A stretch of 30,581 nt of DNA from SIG291 sp045543455 (GCA_045543455.1 JAZQMK010000081.1:1-30581), one strand, 5' to 3'; counted from the stretch's first letter, positions 1 through 8,137 are shown. Notes: a model not told the origin generated them from the sequence alone. Translations and numbers: made by a program.

Positions 1-107
1 CTCGCACGAATGGAAGGTGTCGCTGTCGCGACCGTGCTCGGCGCTGGGAGTGTACAAGTCCTGTAGGAATGTAAATTATTGCGAATTAAGAGTGGACTTG
101 TCCACTT
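1..107. repeat. Dispersed palindromic repeat, copy 1 (runs into left edge)
   Basis: This stretch aligns almost without gaps to 24025-24121. Shared blocks are GTCGCT (19-24 and 24034-24039), GCGACCG (28-34 and 24043-24049), AAGTCC (56-61 and 24071-24076) and TGGACTTGTC (93-102 and 24107-24116), with constant spacing apart from one base. Both copies keep a GTCGC/GCGAC hairpin but with different loops (TGTC here, TTAG there), and both end in a GTGGAC-TT-GTCCAC-type hairpin. Open frames across it look like chance. I see no transposase, so it may be a REP- or MITE-like intergenic element. Its left limit is outside the window. Confidence 0.6.
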
Positions 108-121
108 TGTTTTTACTGTGC

Positions 122-226
122 AAACTCACGAACTATGTTCGTTCGTTTACGCGGCATTCAGCGAATGCGAGAAATTCTTTAAGTCGTAAAACTCACGAAC
201 TATGTTCGTTCGTTTAGGCGGCATTC
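122..226. repeat. Pair of 38-bp direct repeats, each with an internal hairpin
   Basis: Two copies, 122-159 and 189-226, differ at one base (position 150 against 217) and are separated by 29 bases. Each contains the dyad ACGAAC-TAT-GTTCGT and ends in a GCGGCATTC block. That block forms GCATTC-AGC-GAATGC after copy 1 and GGC-ATTC-GCC in copy 2. There are only two copies and each is itself palindromic, so this is not a CRISPR array. No coding function is apparent. With the neighbouring repeats it makes 1-450 a repeat-dense spacer downstream of pyrI. Confidence 0.75.
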
Positions 227-252
227 GCCATATACATAAGTGAAAGAGTACG

Positions 253-380
253 ACACTCAGTCACAAGTTTACGAACCTTGCTCGTAAACTTGTGCAACTG
301 CGTTGTTGTATAAAAATAACAAATCAACCACTTATAAGCGAGCTTACAGTGGTTGATTTGCCATTTTTATAACTGAGTGT
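253..380 (-). terminator. Nested palindrome containing the probable pyrBI terminator
   Basis: Outer arms ACACTCAGT (253-261) and ACTGAGTGT (372-380) enclose two strong hairpins. The first is CACAAGTTTACGA (262-274) pairing with 282-294. The second is AAATCAACCACT (321-332) pairing with 348-359, with an inner TAAGC/GCTTA stem. On the minus strand the second hairpin is followed by a T-rich run, as expected for an intrinsic terminator of the leftward pyr operon. A further hairpin, CATAAGTG (414-421) with CACTTATG (433-440), lies between it and pyrI. Confidence 0.65.
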
Positions 381-454
381 CTGTTTTTCGAGTAAGTGTT
401 ACGGAGCTTTGTTCATAAGTGTTGTGTAGTAGCACTTATGTGCATTGCTCATTG

Positions 455-895
455 CTAGCGCGAATATTTTTCTTCGCAGTAGCGACAACGGTATAGTTGT
501 TTTTCTTTGTCTGTAAGGACGAAGATGTGCTTTAGTTCTTGTTCGATTGATGTTATACAACGTGGGTTACGGCACTTGATTACATCTGTGATTGTCTCTG
601 GGAGTGTTAGGATTTTTTTCTCGCAGATATCTCCGTCTTTTATTATATTTACAGTGATGTTGTGGTCGATGAATCCCAATATATCAAGGTTAACAAGGTC
701 AAGGCCACCTTCGATTTTCATAATATCTTTTTTGCCCATTTTACTGCTAGGAGCATTTTTGATAATGGCTACGCAGCAATCGAGACGATCTAAGCCTAAA
801 TAGTTGTAGATTTGCATGCTTTTTCCGGCTTCGATGTGGTCGAGAACAAAGCCATTAGTAATTTTTCCAACGCTTATAGTATTGTTATTGCTCAT
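455..895 (-). CDS. pyrI: Aspartate carbamoyltransferase regulatory subunit
   Basis: PyrI binds nucleotide effectors and associates with the PyrB catalytic trimer, setting the allosteric response of the first committed step of pyrimidine synthesis in the cytoplasm. The 146-residue protein has an N-terminal effector-binding region, including the segment around GKKDIMKIEG (54-63), and a C-terminal zinc domain. Its four cysteines are visible at C108, C113, C137 and C140 (CX4C and CX2C), and these hold the zinc that contacts PyrB. Length is typical (about 150). The start at 895 overlaps the pyrB stop by 11 bases, indicating translational coupling. A chain with separate PyrB and PyrI is usual for clostridia and enterobacteria but not for Bacillus. 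Assignment is firm. Confidence 0.96.
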   Translation of the reverse strand: MSNNNTISVGKITNGFVLDHIEAGKSMQIYNYLGLDRLDCCVAIIKNAPSSKMGKKDIMKIEGGLDLVNLDILGFIDHNITVNIIKDGDICEKKILTLPETITDVIKCRNPRCITSIEQELKHIFVLTDKEKQLYRCRYCEEKYSR

Positions 896-1811
896 CTAAA
901 GACACCTCCAATAAAGTCATAATAAGAGCCATTCTTACATATACACCGTATTGTGCTTGCTTAAAATATGCGGCTCTAGGATCGTTATCAACATCCACAG
1001 ATATTTCATTAACTCTTGGAAGTGGATGTAATACTAACATATCTTCTTTCGCAAGATTCATTTTTGCAGTGTCTAAGATGTAAAAATCTTTCATACGGAT
1101 ATAGTCGTCCTCATTGAAGAAACGTTCTTTTTGAACTCTTGTCATATATAAAATGTCAAGCTCGCCCATGACATCTTCAAGATTTTCAACTTCCTTATAT
1201 TCTACACCATATTCTTCAAGAACATCTTCTTTTATATAATCAGGTACTCTTAGTTCCTTTGGAGAAATGAGGACGAATTTGATATTCTCATATCTTACAA
1301 GGGAGTGAATGAGAGAGTGTACTGTACGGCCAAATTTTAAATCTCCACAAAGACCTATGGTCATATTGCCAAGAGTTCCTTTTAATGCTCTTATTGTAAG
1401 CAAATCTGTAAGTGTTTGTGTAGGATGCTGATGTCCACCGTCGCCGGCATTGATTACAGGAATGCTTGAGTGAGTTGAGGCTACTAAAGGTGCACCTTCC
1501 TTTGGATGACGCATAGCGCATATATCTGCATAGCAGGAAATTACCCTAATAGTATCAGAAACGCTTTCGCCCTTTGCTGCTGAAGAAGAATCAGCGGAAG
1601 AGAAACCTAAAATTGAACCACCAAGATTAAGCATAGCGGCTTCAAAGCTTAAGCGTGTTCTTGTACTTGGTTCATAAAATAAAGTAGCAAGTTTTTTGCC
1701 ATCACAACATTTGGCGTATTTCTTTGGGTTGTTTGAGATGTCTTCGGCAAGAGTTAAGAGCTTGTCTAATTCTTCTACCGAGAAATCAAGTGGACTGATT
1801 AAATGTCTCAT
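885..1811 (-). CDS. pyrB: Aspartate carbamoyltransferase catalytic subunit
   Basis: This enzyme joins carbamoyl phosphate and L-aspartate to make N-carbamoyl-L-aspartate in de novo pyrimidine synthesis. The 308-residue protein shows the carbamoyl-phosphate motif STRTR at 49-53 followed by LSFEAA, the HPTQTLTDL motif in the middle, and a C-terminal HPLPR motif, all family hallmarks. Length matches catalytic chains (about 305-310). The start is supported by AAAGGAGG six bases upstream. The gene lies 12 bases after the nitroreductase and overlaps pyrI, so the three are probably one transcript. I see no PyrR-type attenuator directly before it; expression probably comes from the promoter upstream of the nitroreductase. 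Confidence 0.97.
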   Translation of the reverse strand: MRHLISPLDFSVEELDKLLTLAEDISNNPKKYAKCCDGKKLATLFYEPSTRTRLSFEAAMLNLGGSILGFSSADSSSAAKGESVSDTIRVISCYADICAMRHPKEGAPLVASTHSSIPVINAGDGGHQHPTQTLTDLLTIRALKGTLGNMTIGLCGDLKFGRTVHSLIHSLVRYENIKFVLISPKELRVPDYIKEDVLEEYGVEYKEVENLEDVMGELDILYMTRVQKERFFNEDDYIRMKDFYILDTAKMNLAKEDMLVLHPLPRVNEISVDVDNDPRAAYFKQAQYGVYVRMALIMTLLEVSLDEQ

Positions 1812-1823
1812 GTGTAGCCTCCT

Positions 1824-2360
1824 TTATAGATATTCAAGTACCGAAGAAACTTCACGTCTCTTAGGTGCTTCTGGGGATTCATTAGGGTATCCCATAGGGA
1901 TGAGAGCTATTATTTCTCTATCATCCGGTATATTGAGTAAATGTGTAATTCCGTCACCATCATAATAGCCTAAAATAACAGAGCCTAAACCATATTCATG
2001 AGCGCAAAGGCTTAAAGTCTGGCAGGCAATACCTGTATCAAAATATCCCCAACGGTCGCCTTTATCAGTACTAAAAGAACCATCACGTTCATAACCAGAA
2101 CGGTTCTTAATGGCAGTAACCACCATAAGAAGTGGGGCTGTTATAATCTTAGCTTTGTTAAATTCCGGAACATATTCAGAAGCAATTTTATTGATTAAAT
2201 TAGTATCCTCGATTGCAATAAATCGTGGAACAAAAGAATTTTTCCATGAAGGAGAGTAAGTTGAATAATAAATAATATTGTCGATGATATCATGAGGAAT
2301 CTTGTCTGCTTTGAAACTTCTGATACTACGACGTGTTTTAATACAATCAAGTGTATTCAT
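1824..2360 (-). CDS. Nitroreductase family protein (FMN-dependent oxidoreductase)
   Basis: The 178-residue protein has the nitroreductase N-terminus, IKTRRSIRSFK at residues 6-16, whose basic residues contact the FMN phosphate. It also has the C-terminal pattern of that family (GLGSVILGYYDGDGI..IALIPMGYP). Such proteins use NAD(P)H and FMN to reduce nitro compounds, quinones or other substrates; the physiological substrate cannot be read here. I chose the ATG at 2358-2360 over one 25 codons upstream because an AGGAGG sits nine bases before it and the upstream codons are low-complexity and lie in the promoter. It is the first gene of the pyrB-pyrI transcript. No functional link to pyrimidines is established, although the arrangement invites the question. 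Confidence 0.88.
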   Translation of the reverse strand: MNTLDCIKTRRSIRSFKADKIPHDIIDNIIYYSTYSPSWKNSFVPRFIAIEDTNLINKIASEYVPEFNKAKIITAPLLMVVTAIKNRSGYERDGSFSTDKGDRWGYFDTGIACQTLSLCAHEYGLGSVILGYYDGDGITHLLNIPDDREIIALIPMGYPNESPEAPKRREVSSVLEYL

Positions 2361-2391
2361 GTTATTAAACCTCCTATATTTGCTATAGTAT

Positions 2392-2420
2392 ATGATACTA
2401 AATTTTTGTAAAATAAACAA
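2392..2420 (-). promoter_or_regulatory. Probable sigma-A promoter of the nitroreductase-pyrBI operon
   Basis: On the minus strand, TTGTTT (2415-2420) and TATCAT (2392-2397) are separated by 17 bases. This places a start about 25 bases upstream of the AGGAGG. Back to back with the gltX promoter. Confidence 0.5.
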
Positions 2421-2428
2421 GAGATTTG

Positions 2429-2457
2429 TGGACATTTAAAAGAAAAAATGTTAATAT
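2429..2457 (+). promoter_or_regulatory. Probable sigma-A promoter of gltX
   Basis: TGGACA (2429-2434) and TAATAT (2452-2457) are separated by 17 bases and lie 40 bases upstream of the gltX start. It is divergent from, and only eight bases from, the nitroreductase promoter. Confidence 0.5.
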
Positions 2458-2496
2458 AAAATATGCATTTTAATAAGAAATGGAATGGAGATAGTT

Positions 2497-3957
2497 ATGA
2501 GTAAAGTTAGAACAAGATTTGCACCAAGCCCTACAGGAAGGATGCACGTTGGTAATTTAAGAACAGCATTGTATGCATATTTAATAGCAAAGCACAGTGA
2601 CGGAGATTTTCTTTTAAGAATTGAAGATACTGATCAGGAAAGATATGTGGAAGGTGCTATTGACATAATATATAGAACTCTTGCAAAGACAGGTCTTTTA
2701 CATGATGAAGGTCCTGATAAAGACGGAGGCGTTGGCCCTTATGTTCAAAGTGAGAGACAGGCACAAGGTATATATCTTGAATATGCTAAGCAACTTATAG
2801 AAAAAGGTGAAGCATATTATTGTTTTTGTGATAAAGAAAGACTTGAAAGCTTAAAGACAAGCATCGAAGGTGATAAAGAGATTACTGTTTACGATAAGCA
2901 TTGTCTTTCATTATCAAAGGAAGAGATTGAAGCTAAATTAGCAGCAGGTATTCCTTATGTTATAAGACAGAACAATCCTACAACAGGAACAACAACATTT
3001 ACAGATGAAATATATGGAGATATAACTGTAGATAATGCAGAACTTGATGATATGGTTTTGATTAAGTCAGACGGATATCCAACTTACAATTTTGCTAACG
3101 TTGTAGATGATCATTTGATGGGAATTACTCATGTGGTTCGTGGTAATGAATATCTTTCATCATCACCAAAATATAACAGACTTTATAATGCATTTGGTTG
3201 GGAAGTTCCGGTGTATGTACATTGTCCACTTATAACCAATGAAGAACACAAGAAGTTAAGTAAGAGAAGCGGACATTCTTCATATGAAGATTTATTAGAG
3301 CAGGGCTTTGTAACAGAAGCTATTGTTAACTATGTGGCATTACTTGGATGGAGTCCTGAAAGCAATGAAGAGATTTTCAGTCTTAAAGAACTTATAGAAA
3401 ATTTTGATTATAAGAGAATGGGTAAATCCCCAGCTGTATTTGATGTTAACAAATTAAAATGGATGAATGGCGAATACATTAAGAAGATGGATAATGAAAT
3501 ATATTATGAGATGGCTATGCCATACATAAAGGAAGTTATCAAAAAGCCAATGGATTTAACAAAGATTGCAGATATGGTAAAGACAAGAATTGAAGTCTTC
3601 CCTGATATTAAGGAGCAGATTGATTTCTTTGAGGAACTACCTGAATACTCAACAGAGATATATACACATAAGAAGATGAAGACTAACGCAGATTCATCAT
3701 ATGAAGTTTTGAAAGAAACATTACCTATTTTAGAGGCTTGTGATGATTTTTCGGCAACAAATCTTCATGATATTATTATGGAATATATTGCTAAGAAAGA
3801 GATTAAGAATGGTCAGGGATTATGGCCTCTTAGAACTGCTGTTTCTGGTAAGCCAACAAGTCCATGTGGAGCATTTGAGATAATGGAGCTTATTGGAAAA
3901 GAAGAAACAATTGCAAGAATTAAAAAAGGTATTGAATTAATAGAAAGTACCTGTTAA
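2497..3957 (+). CDS. gltX: Glutamyl-tRNA synthetase
   Basis: GltX charges tRNA(Glu), and in many Firmicutes also tRNA(Gln) as substrate for the amidotransferase GatCAB. The 486-residue protein is a class I synthetase. The HIGH-equivalent HVGN is at 17-20 within SPTGRMHVGN, the KMSKS-equivalent KLSKR is at 253-257, and the C-terminal half is the helical anticodon-binding region. Length is normal. I prefer the ATG at 2497 over the one at 2485 because TGGAG lies six bases before it and the protein then starts in the usual way just ahead of the RFAPSPTG motif. Whether it is discriminating cannot be told by eye, and no glnS is in view. Transcribed alone from its own promoter, possibly reading into the helicase gene. 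Confidence 0.96.
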   Translation: MSKVRTRFAPSPTGRMHVGNLRTALYAYLIAKHSDGDFLLRIEDTDQERYVEGAIDIIYRTLAKTGLLHDEGPDKDGGVGPYVQSERQAQGIYLEYAKQLIEKGEAYYCFCDKERLESLKTSIEGDKEITVYDKHCLSLSKEEIEAKLAAGIPYVIRQNNPTTGTTTFTDEIYGDITVDNAELDDMVLIKSDGYPTYNFANVVDDHLMGITHVVRGNEYLSSSPKYNRLYNAFGWEVPVYVHCPLITNEEHKKLSKRSGHSSYEDLLEQGFVTEAIVNYVALLGWSPESNEEIFSLKELIENFDYKRMGKSPAVFDVNKLKWMNGEYIKKMDNEIYYEMAMPYIKEVIKKPMDLTKIADMVKTRIEVFPDIKEQIDFFEELPEYSTEIYTHKKMKTNADSSYEVLKETLPILEACDDFSATNLHDIIMEYIAKKEIKNGQGLWPLRTAVSGKPTSPCGAFEIMELIGKEETIARIKKGIELIESTC

Positions 3958-3973
3958 AGATAAGTTACAGATT

Positions 3974-4001
3974 AACAACCGGGCAGGCCTGTCCGGTTGT
4001 T
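3974..4001. repeat. Near-perfect 28-bp palindrome between gltX and the helicase gene
   Basis: AACAACCGG (3974-3982) pairs with CCGGTTGTT (3993-4001) around a CAGGCCTG centre. It is strong enough for a terminator but has no T-run after it (sequence continues GTATCATTAAG), so it may be a weak terminator, an mRNA-stabilising hairpin or a protein site. It ends 22 bases before the helicase start. Confidence 0.6.
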
Positions 4002-4023
4002 GTATCATTAAGAGGAGAGGAAT

Positions 4024-5859
4024 ATGTACAGTAAAGCACAATTAAAGGCTATAGAGCATTACAAGGGTCCTTGTCTGGTATTAGCAGGTCCCGGAAGCGG
4101 TAAGACAACGGTTATAACAAAACGTACACAAAATCTTATTGAAAAATATAAAGTTAATCCAAGTAATATCTTAGTGGTTACATTTACAAAGGCTGCTGCC
4201 AGGGAGATGAAAGAACGATTTGAAAAAATGACAGGCAGTAATAAAGTTGTATTTGCGACCTTTCATTCTTTGTTTTTCACAATTTTAAAATATACATATA
4301 ACTATTCGGCTGCCAATGTAGTATCACCGGAGCGACAATGGAAGATAATTACAGAGTACATATATGCAAATAGGCTAGAGATTGAAGATGAAAACGATTT
4401 TGTTTCAGATATTCTAAATGAAATAAGTAAGGCAAAGACAGCTTATGAAAATGTTGATGAATATGTACCGGTAAGCTGCGGTAAAAATGTATTTAAGGAT
4501 ATTTTTAAGTATTATTCAAGAAGCTTAGAAAGAGAAAAATTAATAGATTTTGACGATATGATGGTATATTGCTATGATTTATTTTCTAAGCGTAAGGATA
4601 TACTTTCTAAATGGCAGAGTAAATATCAGTATATACTTATAGATGAGTTTCAGGATATTAATAAGATACAGTATGATATTATGAAAATGCTTGCCAGTCC
4701 ACTTAATAATATGTTTATTGTAGGCGATGATGATCAGAGTATATATGGTTTTCGCGGCTCTGATACAAGTATAATGTTAGGTTTTGAAAATGATTATCCA
4801 AATGCAAAAAAGATACTCTTAGACATTAATTATCGTTCAACTGCAAATATAAGTGAGGCATCTTTGCGTTTAATAGGTAATAATAAACAACGATTTAATA
4901 AGCTTATAAAAACAGCAAAGGACAGAGGTGAGGACGTAGAGATTAAATTTTTTGCAGATTCAGATGAAGAATATGAGGATATTTTAAAAAGTGTTCAGGA
5001 TAGAATAAAAGAAGGATATTCTTATAGTGATATTGCCATACTTTTTAGGACAAATGCAATGGGTAGACAGCTTCTTGAAAAATTTGCCCAATATAGCATA
5101 CCCTTTAAGTCAAGGGATGTTATACCAAATATTTATGAGCATTTTACCGCTAAAAATGTATTTGCATACATAAAAGCGGCAACCGGGGATTTGAGTCGCA
5201 AAAATATTTTAAATATTATAAATAAGCCATCCAGATATATCAGCAGAGATTGCCTGGATGAAGAAACAGTTAATTTTGAGCATTTGCGTAATTATTATTC
5301 TGAGAAAAATTTCATATTAGACCATATTGATAAGCTTGAAGAAGACTTAAAGCTTATACAGGATTTACCACCCTTTGCAGCTATTAATTATATAAGACGT
5401 GGTGTGGGCTATGATGATTACATTCATGAATATTGTCAGTACAGAAAGCTTGATTATAACGATACAATGGATATTTTAAATGAAATTCAGGACAATTCAA
5501 GACATTATATGACCTACGAGCAGTGGTTTTCGCATATAGAAGAATATAAACAGCAGCTTAGTGAGGATAAGGGCAGAGAAAATGATTATGATGCAGTAAC
5601 ATTTTCTACAATGCACAGTGCTAAGGGCTTGGAGTTTAAGATTGTGTATATAATAGATGCAGTTGAGGGTATGACACCTTATAAAAAGGCTGTTATGGAA
5701 AATGAATTGGAAGAAGAAAGAAGAATGTTTTATGTTGCCATGACAAGAGCGAAGGATAGACTGTGTATTACATGTCCATTGAAAAAAAAGGGGAAAAAGT
5801 TAGAAATTTCAAGATTTTTGTCAGAAATAACATTACAAAAGAATGATGATATGTTATAA
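4024..5859 (+). CDS. UvrD/PcrA-like superfamily 1 DNA helicase, short form
   Basis: This is a 3'-5' ATP-dependent DNA helicase of the UvrD/Rep family. Walker A GPGSGKTT is at residues 22-29. Motif Ia (VVTFTKAAAREMKERF), Walker B (LIDEFQD), motif III (GDDDQSIYGFRG), motif IV (NYRST), motif V (TMHSAKGLEF) and motif VI (YVAMTRAKDRL) follow in order, so it looks catalytically complete. At 611 residues it is about 100-150 shorter than PcrA/UvrD: the chain ends soon after motif VI, lacking the usual C-terminal extension that contacts RNA polymerase, and the 2B region is compact. The start has GAGGAGAGG just upstream. Such short paralogues are common in clostridia beside a full PcrA; the repair role is inferred from family only. 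Confidence 0.9.
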   Translation: MYSKAQLKAIEHYKGPCLVLAGPGSGKTTVITKRTQNLIEKYKVNPSNILVVTFTKAAAREMKERFEKMTGSNKVVFATFHSLFFTILKYTYNYSAANVVSPERQWKIITEYIYANRLEIEDENDFVSDILNEISKAKTAYENVDEYVPVSCGKNVFKDIFKYYSRSLEREKLIDFDDMMVYCYDLFSKRKDILSKWQSKYQYILIDEFQDINKIQYDIMKMLASPLNNMFIVGDDDQSIYGFRGSDTSIMLGFENDYPNAKKILLDINYRSTANISEASLRLIGNNKQRFNKLIKTAKDRGEDVEIKFFADSDEEYEDILKSVQDRIKEGYSYSDIAILFRTNAMGRQLLEKFAQYSIPFKSRDVIPNIYEHFTAKNVFAYIKAATGDLSRKNILNIINKPSRYISRDCLDEETVNFEHLRNYYSEKNFILDHIDKLEEDLKLIQDLPPFAAINYIRRGVGYDDYIHEYCQYRKLDYNDTMDILNEIQDNSRHYMTYEQWFSHIEEYKQQLSEDKGRENDYDAVTFSTMHSAKGLEFKIVYIIDAVEGMTPYKKAVMENELEEERRMFYVAMTRAKDRLCITCPLKKKGKKLEISRFLSEITLQKNDDML

Positions 5860-5860
5860 T
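5833..5860 (+). promoter_or_regulatory. Possible promoter of the pseudokinase gene
   Basis: A perfect TATAAT (5855-5860) overlaps the end of the helicase gene, with a weak TTACA-type -35 about 17 bases before it. It would place transcription start near 5867, just ahead of AGGAGG. Only the -10 is convincing. Confidence 0.35.
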
Positions 5861-5895
5861 ATAAGATACGAAAGCTTTATAATAGGAGGAGCGCT

Positions 5896-8019
5896 ATGGG
5901 AAAAGCCGCTACATTAAAAAACGGAACAGTCCTTGCTGATAAATATAAAATTAGAAAACTTTTATTACATAATAACAATAGTATTACATATGAAGCTAGA
6001 GAGATTGCCACAGATGAATTAGTAGCTATTAGAGAATATATGCCTTCTGATTTGGTTGTGCGTCTTGAAGGAGATGAAGATGTAATTATTGAAAATAAGG
6101 GAGATAAAAGACAAAGGTTTGATGCCGGTGTCAACGAATTTATAGCAGAAGCTAAGATGCTAGCAAAGAATAAGATGGTAGATGGCCTTTTAAAGGTAAG
6201 AGATTGTTTTAAAACAAATAATACCGTATATATGGTAACAGAACCATTTGCAGGAAGTAATCTTACTACTTTAGTAAGTTCAACTGGATATATGAAATAT
6301 GATGAAGCAGAAAATATATTTATAGATATTATAGTATTATTAAAGCAGATGGCTTCTATGGGAATATATCATAATTCAATAACTCCAGATAGAATTCTTG
6401 TAATGAATGACGGAAGCTTTAGAATTATAGAATTTTCTGCAAGTGAAACAGTTGAAGGATTTTCACCGGAAGAAAAATATTATAGACACCAGAAAAATCA
6501 AGAGAATCTTATGGTGTATTCTTTAGCTGCCACTATGTATTTTGCCATAACAGGCATTATACCAAATGATGCAAAAGCAAGAGCTCGTAAGGATGAGCTT
6601 AAGACACCAAAAGCATATAATAAAAAGATTAAAAAGAGTGATGCCAATGCCATATTAAATGCAATGGCAGTTAACTATCAGATAAGAACAGTTACACTTG
6701 AGGATTTTCAAAAGGAATTACTGATGAACAATGTTGCAGTTGCGAAGGTAAAAGAGGAAAGAGAAAGTGTTAATGTTGGACGCATTATAAAGACTGTAGC
6801 AGGCTTGTTATTACTTGCAGCAATAGTTACAGGTATAGTTTTAGTTGCAAATGGAACAATCAAATTAAACTTTATGAAGTTTTTAACAGGTGGTGGCGAA
6901 GGCCCAACTAAAAATGTTAATACAGAACAATTAGTAGAAGTAGAGAGCATATCATTTTTAAATCGTGAAGTGTCTATTGATTTAGTGCCAAAGGCAATTA
7001 GCATTAGTGAGACTTCCATAATTTTAGAAAATGTCAGTGATACTAAAGATTTAACTATAAGTATTGACGAATATGCGCCACAGACAGCAGAAATAAAGAT
7101 TGTATTTTCACCTTATGACGCAAGTGATAAAAATGTAAAATATAGCTCAGCAGATGCTAGTATCGCCGAGGTTAAGGATGGAAAAATATATGGCTACAAG
7201 GCTGGTGTAACAACCATTACAGCAGTAACTAATAATGGCAAAAAAGCCACAACAACAGTTACTGTTAAAGAAAATGCATCTGTTACATGGAAGAGTACTA
7301 ACCAGACAGTTGCATCAGTTTCATCAGGTGTTGTAACTGCATTATCTAAAGGAAATACAGTAATAAGCTGTGTATCAGATAGTGATAGTACAGTTCTTGC
7401 AGAGTGCGAGGTGTTAGTAGGTAAACCACCACAGGCCAATACTATTACATCTTCAACAGCTAATGCAGCAGGTGTACAGATAAAAGTAAATTGGGGTACT
7501 TCTGCCTATGAAAGATATGCCAATTCATCTCCTGTAATGCATACCGGCAATGGAACAGCAGCTCCTTCAAGTGGTAATAATCAATGGGCTACTGGTAACT
7601 GGTATAATGGAATGACTAGTATAGGTGGTACTGCATTTGAGATTACTAATATGAATGAAATCAAAGAATATATTAATTCCCTGGGTGCTAATGCTAAGAT
7701 AACAAGTATCGAATTTATTGCAAATAGAAAAGATTCAGGCGGTAAGGAAAAGGCTAATGTTAAATTATATTCAACAATAAAAACAGTAGCAGCTTATTCA
7801 AAAGAAGGTTCTATAACAACATATTATGGAGCTACAGAGCTTGAATCTAAGAGTTGGATGTGGGGCGAAGAGTGGACATATTCAATAACTGAAAAAGCAG
7901 ACATAGATAAATATCTTAATGGCACAAACAAGGGCTTTTTAGTATATGGCTGGGGTCAGGACGGATACTCAATTATCTCAGGAGTTGAGATTAAGATTAA
8001 TTATACAGTAGAAGAATAA
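5896..8019 (+). CDS. Membrane-anchored pseudokinase with extracellular BIG2 domains
   Basis: The 707-residue protein has three parts. Residues 1 to about 275 follow the bacterial Ser/Thr protein kinase fold, but the catalytic positions are changed. The VAIK lysine is R46 (VAIREYMP). The HRD aspartate is S161 and the catalytic-loop Asn is R166 (HNSITPDRI, 159-167). DFG is E179-F180-S181, and the glycine loop near 20-35 has no glycines. A hydrophobic helix at 300-318 (TVAGLLLLAAIVTGIVLVA) is a single membrane span. Outside lie one complete BIG2 Ig-like domain (about 388-457), a second that lacks its first strands (about 460-510) and a C-terminal domain of about 190 residues that I do not recognise. 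AGGAGG precedes the start. I infer a surface sensor or scaffold whose cytoplasmic domain binds a partner rather than phosphorylating it. The terminator at 8035 ends the unit. Confidence 0.8.
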   Translation: MGKAATLKNGTVLADKYKIRKLLLHNNNSITYEAREIATDELVAIREYMPSDLVVRLEGDEDVIIENKGDKRQRFDAGVNEFIAEAKMLAKNKMVDGLLKVRDCFKTNNTVYMVTEPFAGSNLTTLVSSTGYMKYDEAENIFIDIIVLLKQMASMGIYHNSITPDRILVMNDGSFRIIEFSASETVEGFSPEEKYYRHQKNQENLMVYSLAATMYFAITGIIPNDAKARARKDELKTPKAYNKKIKKSDANAILNAMAVNYQIRTVTLEDFQKELLMNNVAVAKVKEERESVNVGRIIKTVAGLLLLAAIVTGIVLVANGTIKLNFMKFLTGGGEGPTKNVNTEQLVEVESISFLNREVSIDLVPKAISISETSIILENVSDTKDLTISIDEYAPQTAEIKIVFSPYDASDKNVKYSSADASIAEVKDGKIYGYKAGVTTITAVTNNGKKATTTVTVKENASVTWKSTNQTVASVSSGVVTALSKGNTVISCVSDSDSTVLAECEVLVGKPPQANTITSSTANAAGVQIKVNWGTSAYERYANSSPVMHTGNGTAAPSSGNNQWATGNWYNGMTSIGGTAFEITNMNEIKEYINSLGANAKITSIEFIANRKDSGGKEKANVKLYSTIKTVAAYSKEGSITTYYGATELESKSWMWGEEWTYSITEKADIDKYLNGTNKGFLVYGWGQDGYSIISGVEIKINYTVEE

Positions 8020-8034
8020 GAAATATATGTATAT

Positions 8035-8060
8035 AAAAGGCAGCATTTTGTTGCCTTTTT
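8035..8060 (+). terminator. Intrinsic terminator after the pseudokinase gene
   Basis: AAAAGGCA (8035-8042) pairs with TGCCTTTT (8052-8059), followed by a T-rich run. It lies 15 bases after the stop codon. Confidence 0.75.
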
Positions 8061-8107
8061 CCTTTCTGAAAAAAATTCTGAAAAAATTTTAAAATCTTGA
8101 AAAAATT

Positions 8108-8137
8108 TTGCTGGTTAGATGCACTATATAGTATAAC
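8108..8137 (+). promoter_or_regulatory. Possible promoter of a very small transcription unit
   Basis: TTGCTG (8108-8113) and TATAAC (8132-8137) are separated by 18 bases, upstream of a strong AAGGAGG at 8148-8154. Together with the terminator at 8270-8310 this defines a unit of about 165 bases. Confidence 0.4.

Noticed and set aside
17..217. Open frame of 66 codons at the left edge
   Set aside because: It runs through repeats and hairpins, has no ribosome site, and its translation is not protein-like.
122..226. Direct repeats as a possible CRISPR array
   Set aside because: Only two copies, each internally palindromic, one spacer of 29 bases, and no cas gene nearby.
507..803. 98-codon frame antisense to pyrI
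   Set aside because: Shadow of a well-identified gene, without a start signal.
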